Below, in pieces: positions 14,201 through 25,560 of a DNA stretch of 64,000 bases (the first letter of the stretch is position 1; each line of letters begins with the position of its first letter). Both the position numbers and the translations under genes were made by a program. The notes under the pieces are model-generated. The model was not told the DNA's origin, searched no databases, and saw nothing but the letters and a program-made list of their open reading frames with translations. Origin of the DNA: Strigops habroptila (lineage: Eukaryota > Chordata > Aves > Psittaciformes > Psittacidae); the NCBI RefSeq assembly GCF_004027225.2, contig NC_044282.2, positions 59,575,225-59,639,224 of the forward strand. The letters are read 5' to 3'.

Positions 14201-17200
14201 GCTGATGTCTATGGCCAAGCCTAGAGACCACAGATGAGAGCATCCAGGGTGACATAAAAGGAAGCATCATAAGGGAACATAAGGAACTCTGGGCAGGGCA
14301 AAAGATGCTGAGGATGGAAAAGGGAAGGGTGGCGAGATGATGTCCTCTTGGTCCAAATAGGACTCCAGACTCGCTACCAAGCTCCCAGGGACCAGACCAC
14401 ACTGCCTGGATGTGGCTTATGGCTGTGGTTTTGAGGTATCCTTTCCAAGAACAAGTGTTCAGGCTCATAGCTACTGGCAGACAAAACCAATGAATAAATT
14501 TGGTTTTCAGGAACATCTTCAAAACTAAAGCCTTTGGTTCACAGGTGCAGAAGAGTTGGTGTTTGGTGCCCTGTTGGCCAGCTCTCTTAGCTTGCAAGGC
14601 TAAGAGGCCCAGTGACCCAGGGAGAACAGAGTCTGTTGGGGAGGGACTGTAGGATCTTAGATGGTCAGCATAGGTTGGAGGGCCAGAGTCATCTCCCAGG
14701 AAGCTCTGCAATCTCAGGTGGCCCCTGAGGAGTCTTCTTGACTGCAAAGAGTACCCAGGTGTGAATAACACCTTCCACTTGATTTTAATTCTCACCTTGA
14801 AACAACCGGTCACCAGCAAGTTTCTCTGTCCACCCAAGCCAGCTGTTAGACTTTGTCTTCTCCACACTGTTTTTGATATATTTATCATCCCAGAATCCTT
14901 ATTAGACAATTAAGTGCTTTCTCCATTTCACAGATGGAAAGCAAGGGTACAAACACTCATAGGTCCAAATTTGTCCTCATTAAACTTATATCCTTAAGTA
15001 AGGAGTCTAAGTGCACAGTCAATCCTGGCTCTTTCTGGAGTAAACAGAGAGAGATGACCCCTTCTTGACACACTCCTGGGCCCTCTCTATAGGTCCTTGC
15101 CCTCCATAGGTGGCTGTCCCTTGTATTTCCAGCCTGTTAGCAATATTGGTTGTTTTAATTGGGAATGCATGACTGAAGCTGTCAAGGGTCCAGCATAGGT
15201 TTACCCTCCTCTTGTCTCACTGCATCCATCCAGCTCCCTGCACTTGGACCACATGTCAAGGAACTAACCAAAAAAGAAACTAGAGAAAAAGGGCACTGTC
15301 CTCTTCCCCAAGTCTGTGCCCTTCACATCCACTCTCAGCATATCATTTGGCCTTCTGGCCTCCAGGAGAAAGCTTCAGGCTGGGGAAGGGTTCACGATAT
15401 GAGGTGATCCAAAAATCCCCAGTTAAACAGTGTTAGATGTAGAAAGAAGAAAAGGGAGATTCCCCACTTTTTCAAGCCAGTGGCAAAAATCCTATCAGCT
15501 TCTCAAGGGACAGTTATTCTAAATTACCTATTCTCTAACTTCACTTGCATTCAAGATATATCAAAAGGAAAGCTAAGGGACAAGGAAGGCTATACTGAAC
15601 TTGTATGAGTGCTGCTACTGGCTCTCCAGTTTGTCCCAGGCAACGTATTTCACCTCCATGCCTCAGTTTCCCCATCCATAATCTGGGAATACTGGTGAGC
15701 AGGCTTTGCTTAAGGACAGTTTTTTTGCTTTGGTGCAAAGGATCAGAATGGATAAGTAAAATATGATGGAGCTAAATCAGATCCAAAATGTCAGTTTAAA
15801 AGCACCATATATTAGACCAGATAAAGCATAAAATGTAACTTAAAAAGCCACAATGTGAATACCTTTTCATATTGAGTTGAAAGTGGTAGAAAATCAAGCA
15901 GAGACTAGCAGGATAGACAGACAGGACTGCTGGTGACTGCTGGCAGGACTGCTGGTGATTCTGACACAGCTTTTCCAAATAATTATGGACAACTCACTTA
16001 TTTTCTCCAGCTTTGTACTCTGCTTAGTGCCTCCCTTTTTCAAGACATTACATATCGGCACAGTAGGACTGGATGTTTCATAGGTGCTTATTGAGGCCAT
16101 ATTCCCACTGACTGCAGGCAAAGACTCCATTACTATAGTTTATGGAGCAAACTCAATAAGCTCTGAGACACACTCATGAAACCCACGTGTACAAAGCACC
16201 TCCAAACCCCAAGTGCCTAAATATAGTCTCTGGCTAGACATAGACAATGTTTTGCAGACAGATATGAACTTGTTTTGCTGAGTTTTAAGCTTCCTGCAAG
16301 CTGTGGTTAGGACACTGTTTAGATGAAACTAATTAGCCCTGTTGCACAAATATACCATCAGACAACTAATTCGGTTCCCAAGGCTAAAATGTTAACCTAA
16401 GTGATTTGCCCACAATCACACAGCAAATCTGCAAGAGAGGCAAGAAAAGGCTCTACATGAGTTTTTACTTCATGCAAGGTGCCTTTTGATGTAGGGGGGT
16501 GAACAATGAAGTGGTAAATTCCAACTGTGCAAAGGTTTGGGATCAAATTCTTCCTGCAGAGGACAGAGTATTCAGAAAGATTAGACAGAGAAATTGCAGC
16601 ACCTTTTAGATCCCAGGTTGGGGGTTTTTTCCCTCCCTTTTAAGTCAATGGGATGACTTCTAGTTACCCATTCCCTTCTCTGCGCTGCTGTCACATCAAT
16701 GCACCTCACTATGCATGTGCGTGTAGACAGGCAAAATGAAAGGCTAAGCAGCCTCCATCCTTCCAGTAACAACTGCTCCTTGGAAAGCATTCATCTTGCA
16801 GCCAAGGGTGGAAAAAGAAACTTGACAAAGAGCCCAGATGAGTGACTGCCTGAATGCCAGGCATATTAGAGAGCCTGTTTCGGGAGTATCACCTCCCTTC
16901 TCATACTCAGTGGCAAACCATCCCAATCACAGTGGCCCTTGGAGGACAACTGCTCCATTCTTTCCTCCTTCTCTTCCTCATGCCAGGCAGGGACAGATGT
17001 GGCTCTGGATATGCCTGAGATGATTGGGTTACTCTCAGTGGCTCAAAAAGTCATGATCTGTTGGCTTAGTTAGCATATGTGCTGTTCACAATGAATATAA
17101 TATTCTGTGTAATCAAAAAGAAAGATACTGGCTTTAAGTAGGTGCATTTATACCCTATTGGCTTTCTTTGTTGCACATGTTTATTGCCATTCTTGTCAAT

Positions 17201-20200
17201 CTTTTATGCTCAAGTATGTATCCCTTTCAGCTCCTTAAGTTTTGGTAACTTAGCTATAAATTCCCAATCCATGTTTCTTCATCCTACCTGTTTTCTAAAT
17301 CTTGGAACAGTTGGGTCTGGAAAGCCAACCTAGTTGCTGCAACAGTCCCAGTTCATTCCAGTCATTAGATTTAATACAAATCTTGCTTAAGTTCAGTTTT
17401 AGCATCACCAATAAATTTCCATTTATATATAAGATTTTAAAATCCCAGTCCACAAATTGTGCCAGAATAATATACATAAATAAGGAATATTTGCCTACCT
17501 ACATGCTTGGGATCAAGGATCTTCCAAGTGACTAAGTCTGTTTCTTCACTAATCACTCTGAACCCACTATCTGGTCCCAGAATTTGTATGATATTTTGGT
17601 ATAGGCCTATGAGAATATAAAGAAAAATTAAAGAAATTTAAAAATTAAAATGAAAGAAATTTAAGAACAGTGAGTAGCTATAAATATCCTGTACAATTTG
17701 TTGAAGGATGATATATTTTCTATGATGTATATCAAACAAGTCTAGAAATGCACCTATGAAAAATTTCTTGGCTCTAGAGCTTTTCAGCTTATCTCAGTAA
17801 AAAGCAACATAGAAAATCTTCAGAAAGTAGTAATCTTGGAGAAGAGCTGTTAGTTTTACTATAAGGACACAGGAGTTTAGAAGGCTTAGCAGAAGTCAGG
17901 AACCAAAATGAAAGGTTTGCTGAAGAGGACTGCTGCTCATGTCTGAATGACAATTTTACTCCCTTCTCTTTAATCCTTTTTAGTCCCCCCACCTTTAGGC
18001 AGATATTTTATTAAACCCATGAATTTTGTTGATGCTGTTATTTCCTTCCCTATTTTCTAGATAGCAAATTTCCATTTTTCCTCTTGGAGGAATGGGACTC
18101 CTGTCTCCTGCCCTCAGACTCTAGGTTAAGCTTCTGGCCTCCCACTGCCAGTCTGTGATGCTATGTGTCACTGTCAAAGCTGCCAAGAGCCCAGCCCCAG
18201 TGAGGTTGCACATACCTCTCTGTGTCCAACACCTAATGAAGTGAATCTCCCCTCCTTGAGCTCTTGTCATGCTCAATAGCCACATGTCTGAAGGTACAGT
18301 AAGGTGCTTGATAGCAAATGGGGTGGGGATTCTGAAGACCTGGTGCTGGTCCCGTTTGTCCATTTCCCTCTGCTGGGCCTCAGTTTCCCTGACTGACAAT
18401 TTTGCAATAAAAAACTTTTGTGCAACTGGAATGAGAAGCAAGAAATCTGGGGTCAAAATTTAGGTGGCAACCCTAAACTGAATTTCATTGGCAAGGTTAC
18501 CCTTTTTCCTTAGTGGAGAAAATCTTTTGCAATAATACATGGCTGTTGCAGGAGCCCTTATTCCAGTCTTGTTCATGGTCTTAAATGTAGCACAGAGATG
18601 AAACAGGGTTGGCCCTATCTATCTGATGAAGTGCTTATAATCATGAATAACAAAAACCATGCAGACCCACATGAGGGCTAATTGGGCTAGGAAGAATCAT
18701 ATATTTATTCATGACTGTTGATAGTGCATGTAAAGAGATTTCTGCATTCAAAAGAGTGGAAAGCCACATGGCTCTACTGAAATCCCTGGGAGTTTACCCT
18801 GACGTCAGAAAGGCTCAGCTTCCTCACCACTACTGAGTCAAAAGCCTTGGTGTAATTGAGTAGTAAATATTACATCGGGTTCTCAAATCAAATCTGAAAT
18901 GTCAAATCAAAATGTAGCAAATGCCCCCATAATATTGGTCTGACTTGCATTTAAAAAAAAAATGCTGGAGGTCTTTTTAACACTTGTGTTGCACTTAGAG
19001 TAAAGAAAGCTCTCTGTATAATGCAAATGAAGACATTACTCCTGATCCTGTGGACTTTTAAACATTATCATCTACTGGGTCACTGCATGACTCATCTTCC
19101 ACTAAAATTTGCATTTATTTGTTTTATCAGTTACTGACATGAACGAAGTAATGACTAAGAGTGTGAAATTCCTTGCCATGAATTCTTCTAGAAATGACAA
19201 AGGTATTTATCTTGCTTTAAAACAAACAAGTAACTCTCCCCAAAAGCCACTCATCTCTTCACTGCAGTCAACAAGTCTTTTTAAATGAGCAAAATTACTT
19301 AAAGCAGCATGTATAATATCACAAAGTTTTTAAGAGAACACAAATTTGAGCCATTCCTAAACTCATCAGCCTCTAATTCCATGGAAAAGAAAAGCTACTT
19401 TTCTGTTGTATGTTGTATGAGCTATGAGTTTATATTTGTAATTACAAGTTTTCCTACTCCTGCCTGCAGAAATCTGCTGGATTGCTGCTACTTAAAGGGA
19501 TGCAGCTATTACCTGTCCCAGGATATCAAGGATATCCCAGGATATCCCAGGATAACCGAGGCTTGAAACACTGCTTAAGCAAAATGCCAGCAAAATAATT
19601 TTTGTCATAAATATCTGTAACTAATCCAGTTGCTTCTCCACTGTTGGCGTATATAGGAGGGTCCAAGCTAAGGCTCAGGAGAGAAGTATGGCTCTGTTTT
19701 CTGCTGTGAGGTTCCCATGCATTACAGGCCATCCCTGTATGTCTACTGACACACACAGAGCATATGAATCCCCTTCCATGTGCTGTCATAGCCAGAAACT
19801 ATTTAGTACTCCAAGTCTGGCTTTAAGTAAAAGCATAGGTTATTGACCCGTTCAGCCCTAACTGAGTGTTACAGTGAGTGATGATATGGGACAAACTTCA
19901 ATCCTAAACCCTTTTGTAGACATTCATCATGTAATGACAGATTTACTGAGTAGCTGACAAGGAGTAAAAGTAAAGGCAGAAAAACCAAGGTGTTTGCATG
20001 TGAGGTGTGAAAAAATGAGTAATGTCTGATATTGGGGGAAGTTACAAGAGAGATATTTTCCAAAGTAGCATCATGCAGGGGAACATCTCTGCCAGAGAGG
20101 AGGATTGAGAACCCTTTAGGAGATACTCTGACCCAACTTCTTGAACACACAGTAAATTGTCTGAAGAGTGACAACAAAGCTGTGGAGAGGCCTCAGTGCT

Positions 20201-20817
20201 CCAAGGAGACCTGAAGCCTCTCAGGAGTGTGTGTGGTGCTGCTTGTGGTGCTGCTCTGTGGTCTGGAGTCCATGCTGGTCCAGCAACCTCTCACTAGGGC
20301 CTGTCTTCAAAGAGGCTTTGTGTTTCCTTCAAAGCTTGGGGTTTTCCTACCTTGGGTTTAGTGCTTTTCGTTGACTGAGCTCATTCCTTAGTCTTTTGGC
20401 TCTTTTGGAAGAGAAGACTTTGGAGAAAAGCTTATTTTATTTTCCTGCTCTGTATACTTGTGCAGACTAGTTGCATACCACTAGCCTGGTTGCTTCCCTC
20501 ACTTTTTCCATCCTCAGACATGCTTCCACTTAGAAATAAATCATCTGGTACATGGACAAATTGATTCCAATGAGCTGTTTCCCAAACATGGCCATAACTC
20601 CCCTTGAGTGTGACCAGCACCCTGGAGCATGCCTGCCACACCGAGGATGACAGTGTGCAATAGCCTCACACTGGGAGCTCAGCACAGGAGTGGACACCAG
20701 GGTACCTTGCATTTCACTTCTGCTGGTCACTTCTATCACCAAATACAGAAACTTCTACATATGTCCTGGCTTCTGCATCATGGACGCTCAAAGGTGCACC
20801 AGGATATGACACAGGTT
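11261..20817. other. Intergenic, no gene seen
   Basis: No supported exon or RNA gene. It contains the longest open frame of the left half (14079-14909, minus, 276 codons), which I regard as chance (see findings), an imperfect duplication of 'actgctggtgactgctgg' near 15926-15960, and a short GGATATCCCA tandem repeat near 19509-19556. Confidence 0.45.
19509..19556. repeat. Short tandem repeat, unit GGATATCCCA
   Basis: A run of imperfect copies of a 10-base unit close to GGATATCCCA, with one copy altered to GGATATCAA and the last to GGATAACCGA. The unit contains the palindrome GGATATCC, so each copy is self-complementary. About four copies are present. Confidence 0.8.
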
Positions 20818-21048
20818 GGAACACAGGAAATTCCAATTAGATACTGGCAAACAGTGTTTTTGCCATGAGAGTGGTCAAACCCTGGACCAAAGAGCCAAAG
20901 AGGCTGAGACATGTCCATCTTTGGAGAGATTCAAACTCAGCTAGACATAGTGCTGAGAAACCTGACCTAAGCTGGCCCTGCTTTGAGCCAGGAGATGCTC
21001 AAAAGGCTTCCAGACAACCCTTCTGATCTAAATGCCTGTGACTCTACA
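20818..21048 (+). mobile_element. CR1 fragment, plus orientation, diverged
   Basis: Diverged CR1 3' part: 'ggaacacaggaaattcc', 'gagtggtcaaaccctgg', 'ggagagattcaaactcagc', 'ggccctgctttgagccagg', then a decayed tail 'tgatctaaatgcctgtgactcta'. The element ends about 530 bases upstream of the miR-206 hairpin and may mark the near edge of its 5' flank. Confidence 0.85.
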
Positions 21049-21582
21049 GGTTCCAAGCTTGTTTCTGAAGAACCGGAGGCCAGGCTCCAGTGAGCTGCTG
21101 TCTGGTTTTGAATGCATTGCCTACTTGGCTCTCCTGGGCAGGGACTATCTCCTTGTATGAGCAGTTCCTCTTCTCAACCAGGTCAAGGCCCTGACTCGAT
21201 ACCAATAATAACAATAAAGTGAGAGGAAAGAACACTAACCCCTCTCACTCACGTGACTCATTTTTTTACAGAAAACTCTAGTTTTTCAGGATTTCAGGGC
21301 TATCAAATCAAGTCCAAGACAAGTTTCCAGCTTTCAACACTGTGCAATGGCACACAGGAATGATTGCAAATGTCGGGCACTGGAAAATCTGAACCACCTG
21401 AAACATACCTCCAAAACATCCCAAACTGACCAGAAGCACCAGCAAAATTACAGGGGTTTGTGCTGCACTGTTTTTCCAAGGAGGAAGCAGACCACCAACT
21501 CTGAAACACGTCCAAGGAGCGACACCACCTCTTCAGGAGCGGAGGATGGACCTCCTGCTGCCCAGCGGTTACAATCCAGACT
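21049..21582. other. 5' flank of miR-206
   Basis: No coding feature. An E-box of the sequence CACCTG lies at 21395-21400. E-boxes bind MyoD-family factors, which are known to drive miR-206 in mammals, but a single hexamer is weak evidence and no promoter is assigned. Confidence 0.35.
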
Positions 21583-21672
21583 TCTCTTATGAGATGACAT
21601 GCTTCTTTATATCCCCATATGGATTAGGCTGCTATGGAATGTAAGGAAGTGTGTGGTTTCAGGGAGACATTG
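21583..21672 (+). ncRNA. MIR206: miR-206 precursor hairpin
   Basis: Muscle-specific microRNA of the miR-1/206 family, which represses targets through seed pairing and promotes myogenic differentiation. The 22-nt mature 3p strand occupies 21635-21656, starting TGGAATGTAAGGAAG, and keeps the whole vertebrate sequence. The 5p strand begins at 21597 (ACATGCTTCTTTATATCC) and pairs with it across a short loop around TGGATTAGGCTGC. The outer stem continues with TCTC at the left edge against GAGA at the right. The loop differs from the human one as expected for a non-mammal. It lies 3.9 kb upstream of miR-133b on the same strand, as in mammals, where both can be processed from one primary transcript (linc-MD1 in mammalian muscle). 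Precursor ends are approximate. Confidence 0.97.
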
Positions 21673-21920
21673 CCAGTGTCCTCTGCTTCCAGCTACAACA
21701 AAGAGTAAAATGCTTTTCTGTAACTGCATTTTATTTAAATCTGAGTTTGTCAAATATAGTCAGGCAGCTTACATTCACTCTACAGCGCACTCAGTGCCTG
21801 TGGAAAGCACACAGGTATCTACAAATCTGAAAAGGATGCGAATTTGATAACAAAGATGTATTCTGCACGTCTTTCTCTGGAAAAATCACCCATATGACTA
21901 TAGGTTTCAGCTATACAAAG

Positions 21921-21960
21921 TAATATTTACACAATACAAATAATATTTACACAATACAAA
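21921..21960. repeat. Perfect 20-base tandem duplication
   Basis: Two adjacent identical copies of a 20-base unit beginning TAATATTTACAC, followed at 21961 by a partial third copy (ATAATATTTT). It lies about 270 bases downstream of the miR-206 hairpin. Confidence 0.9.
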
Positions 21961-22433
21961 ATAATATTTTATCCTGAAAGTGCATTTCAAGGGCATTCTG
22001 AAAATCACCACATCCAAGAAAGCCTCAATAGCTGTCATCCATTCTCAGCTGGTGGAAAATACTTTGGCTTTAGTGACGTGGAGAAAGAACTAAACACCAC
22101 TGGGTAGGAATGACTTGCAAAGAACAAGACGGAATATGATCTGGACCTCACATCAGTTACAAAACTCTTCTCTTTAAGTAACTCATAACAAGATCTTCTT
22201 TAAGGGGATTAAAATGAATGCTACAGATATAGGAATTGCTGTAGTGGATTGATCAAGTTTAATTCAATACACTGTCTCAGTACAGTAATAGAGCAGGCTG
22301 CAGAAAGTTGCCTTACATTACCTTCTTCCACTATAGACCAAATATTCAAAAGTTTAGGCAGTTTTCAATCGGTCTTATTTGAAGAAAGCATTTAGGAAAT
22401 CTCTTGAAGCTATGCAGTAATGGGGACTGTTGT

Positions 22434-22559
22434 TAGTGTTATAGCCTATAACACTATATATTTTTAAATATAGTGTTATAGGTAACACCATATATATACT
22501 ATATATACACTATATACACACTATATACAATGCTGTATATATATATATAGTGTTATAGG
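22434..22559. repeat. AT-rich inverted repeat cluster (TAGTGTTATAGG)
   Basis: The 12-base motif TAGTGTTATAGG or its near copy occurs at 22434-22444, inverted at 22445-22456 (CCTATAACACTA), and again direct at 22471-22482 and 22548-22559. The second and third copies form hairpin arms around a short AT loop. The rest is TATATA/CACTATATA simple sequence. The arrangement could extrude a cruciform or be hard to sequence and assemble. Confidence 0.9.
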
Positions 22560-23741
22560 TATTGAAAGGTTTTCAGACCCTCATTTCCCATGAGAAATTG
22601 TAGGAATTTTACCCCCAAAAAGCCTCAACAAACCTGATCTACTTAGTTTAAGGACATGTCTATGCTACAGTGATTAATGTTCACAACTTAATTTTAACCT
22701 GGGTATGAGAAGTACTGCTAGCAGATAGACCTCATAATTCTGAAAATTTATACCCATGTATTTGTCCAAATTCAGGCCACTTGTGTAGTTCAGGCTGGCC
22801 ACTACCTACTGTAGTGGCCTACTCTGCTGTAGGCCATGGTGGAGCCAACTGGCTGCTATCACTGTAGCTTATATTCCTTGGCCTCGTACTCCAAAGAGTC
22901 TTTGGCATCTAGGAGTCCAAATTTCACTGTCTAGACCACTATTAGTTCACTAAATAGTGCTAGAGCCTCTGTTCTTGCCCTCAAATGGGCAAAAAATAAC
23001 TATTCAGCTCTTCCACCTTTTTCAATAGATGGTCATCCTCAAACTCCCTAGTAGGAATGGTTCTTGACCTGCCCTAATTCCCAAGTTGAGCTTAGGAAAT
23101 GTTAGGGTCAAAACAGTGACTGTGCTAAACAGCACAAACCACCGAGTTCCTGTGCTTGTATCTCAGTACTGTGTAATATACTAATATAGACCTTGAAACC
23201 ATGACATTTATGTTCCTCAGTCACCAAGATGCTTTGCAAAATTTCGGTCTGAATCAAAACCAAGGCTTCCGCATCTGGCCCAAACCATGTGGTCTTCTAA
23301 ATGTAATTCAGAAAGGTGCTTGTCAAACATTATTTCATCCTGTCCTTCTTCTACAGATCTAACTCTTAGGTTATGAAGAGCTAATTCCTTACAGAAACAG
23401 AGTAGAAGAAAATGATCCTTTTTTCTTCAATGATAACAACTACCCCAGGTAAAAGGGCACCCAATAGAAAGACCAGGCAGGGATTTGAGTCCTGATCTCT
23501 GTTCTCTCCCTGGCTTTGCTGATCAACCCATTGTCCGTGTCTCAAACACAACACTTCCTTTCTGCACCTGGTGGTCTTTTCATCTCTTAACACGTTGAAG
23601 ACATGTTCTCTGTGGAGATCTGGACTTTATTTAGTCATCTAAAAAGATACTCCTAGTAACTTTGGAGACACCCTAAGAATGGTCCACTGGCTTCTACATA
23701 TGTCTTTTTTCAGGTATGTCCTATGCCATACCTGCATGTCA

Positions 23742-23915
23742 CATAGAATCATAGCATCAGATAAGTTGAAAAAAACCTTTAAGATCATCAAGTCCAACCT
23801 TTACCCCAGGACTGCCAAGTCCACCACTAAACTGTGTCACTAAGGGCCTCATCTACATGGTTTTTGAACAGTTCCAGTTGACGGTGATTCCACCATTTCC
23901 CTATGGCTCCTCAGA
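23742..23915 (-). mobile_element. CR1 fragment, minus orientation
   Basis: Begins with the reverse-complemented tail 'acatagaatcatagcatc', followed by 'aagatcatcaagtccaacc', 'ccaccactaaactgtgtc', 'tttttgaacagttccag' and 'gtgattccaccatttccc', all phrases of the CR1 3' region in reverse. It lies between the two microRNAs. Confidence 0.93.
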
Positions 23916-25475
23916 TGATGCCAGAATCTTATGTGTTGGCAAATGAAGCCAACCATTCTGGCTGGTCAGCTGAACCTGTCCCTAGTCTTGACAGACTGTA
24001 TAAATTTGGGGTTTAAATCTGGAGTGGAATCCCACCCCTTCTTTACTTTCTGCAGCTGTCCCCAGCCTGCAAACGCCTGTTCCACTGGAGCCTGCAATGA
24101 GCATTAACTCTTGCTGCACAGCATGGGCCAGGATTAAGTTACGAGCACACACTTGCAAGGACACATGAGAAGAAATAATGCAGACTAGTCGAGCAGACAT
24201 GGGGCTAAGGTTTAGGAAAACTTATAGCATGGCTGGGGGTGAAGGCCACTGTTTTAACTCTTTTCTTGCCTCTATCCTCTGGTTGGGTGTCAGGCCCTGA
24301 CTGAAGGTAAAATGATCAAACAGTTTAGAGACAGGTCTAACTCTTCCCCACTTCCATCGACTTTGCAACAGTCTAGTGCTGATGGGAGAGTGAATGTAGC
24401 TGAAAACTTGCCTGTGCTGTTGTCTTGGCAGCAAGACAGATGTGTCCATAGGGAATATGGAGTTCGTGTTGCTGATGCTTTCCTTGCTAATGAATAGCAC
24501 TGAAAAAGCAAAGAGAAAATATGAGGAAAGCAGATGATTCCTGAGTTTACTCAACTTAATATTCCTCCTAATGCTGCACACTGAGAGGACAAAGGGGAAA
24601 AGAAAAATGAAGAGGGAAAAAATATTTTCTTAAGAGAAAACTGTATCGACTCCTGAAAAACCACAAGCACATGGAAAGAGGCCTCTGCACAGGCTTGGAA
24701 AATGCTGCTTTTGTCCCGTTTGGAGACTGCCCCGTGACCCGCTGCTCGTGGTCTCCAGCAGCTGTCTCCTCAATGGGGATCCCAGGTACAGCTGGAGGGC
24801 TGGAGTGGCTCTGAATGTGATTCCTGACTGACAACTGGCAGGTGACTTCCCTTCAATTGACAAAGGAGGTGCCTTTCCTCCCTTCCTCCCACCTCCTGTT
24901 TTTCCCTTCTCGTATTGTTTAAAATTAAAAAAAAAAAAAAAAAAAAAAAAGGAAAAAGTTAAAATAAGGAGAGAGAAAGCAGCAGGAAGAACTATATGAA
25001 GATAAATGCTCAGGCACATGTTGCTGTGGCTCAGGATGGGCAAATGCCAGTCCTTCAAGATTTAGCAAACTTTCCTCATTACCCATCTCGTGGCTTGTGA
25101 GCTGGGACAAGATTCCAAAAAGACCCCAGACTCTGTGAAACACCTAGACAGGGACCTAGAATTTGGTTTCTGATGTTTCTGCCCATCCTTAAATACTGTT
25201 GACTTATGCATTAGTAAGAAGTTCACCCTAGTCCCCACTACCAGGAACTGGGGCATCATATGGACCTGGTGCATGGACCAGTTCTCGACCAAAATGGGTG
25301 TAACCAGAAGTCATCTAAGACGAATAGTTGTGAGGTATCTTAAGCTGGTGTCCTAAGTGCTGCATCATCCTTCTTTCTCTTTAAGCAGTAGTCAGCACCA
25401 GTTCTCCTGTCTAATCTATCTAATTCCTGTTGCAGGTAAGGCACAGTGACGTCAAGCCAGTTACATGGTCAGGAG
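23916..25475. other. Spacer upstream of miR-133b
   Basis: No coding exon recognised. It holds an uninterrupted 24-base A run at 24927-24950. The open frames on both strands overlap one another and look like chance. Confidence 0.45.
24927..24950. repeat. Homopolymer A tract (24 bases)
   Basis: Twenty-four consecutive adenines. No retroposed gene body was recognised immediately on its left, so it is more likely a simple repeat than the tail of a processed copy. Confidence 0.9.
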
Positions 25476-25560
25476 CTATGCTCTGCTCTGGCTGGTCAAA
25501 TGGAACCAAGCCCATCTTCCTTGGAGGTTTGGTCCCCTTCAACCAGCTATAGCAGTGTTG
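25476..25560 (+). ncRNA. MIR133B: miR-133b precursor hairpin
   Basis: Muscle microRNA of the miR-133 family, partner of miR-206 in one cluster. The 22-nt mature 3p strand is at 25528-25549 and begins TTTGGTCCCCTTCAACC, identical to the vertebrate sequence. The 5p strand at 25491-25512 begins GCTGGTCAAATGGAACC and pairs with it around a loop CATCTTCCTTGGAGG. Outer stem bases CTGCT (left) and AGCAG (right) close it. The 5p strand carries T where I recall C in the human sequence (CAAATGG against CAAACGG). The IL17A start codon is 13.8 kb downstream on the same strand. Precursor ends are approximate. Confidence 0.97.

Larger units (their letters stand above)
21673..23741. other. Spacer between miR-206 and miR-133b, left part
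   Basis: Possible primary-transcript sequence. It contains a 20-base tandem duplication at 21921-21960 and an AT-rich inverted-repeat cluster at 22434-22559. No coding exon was recognised. Confidence 0.45.

Noticed and set aside
24700-24950. Poly(A) run as the tail of a processed pseudogene
   Set aside because: No spliced gene copy was recognised immediately 5' of the run and no target-site duplication was seen.
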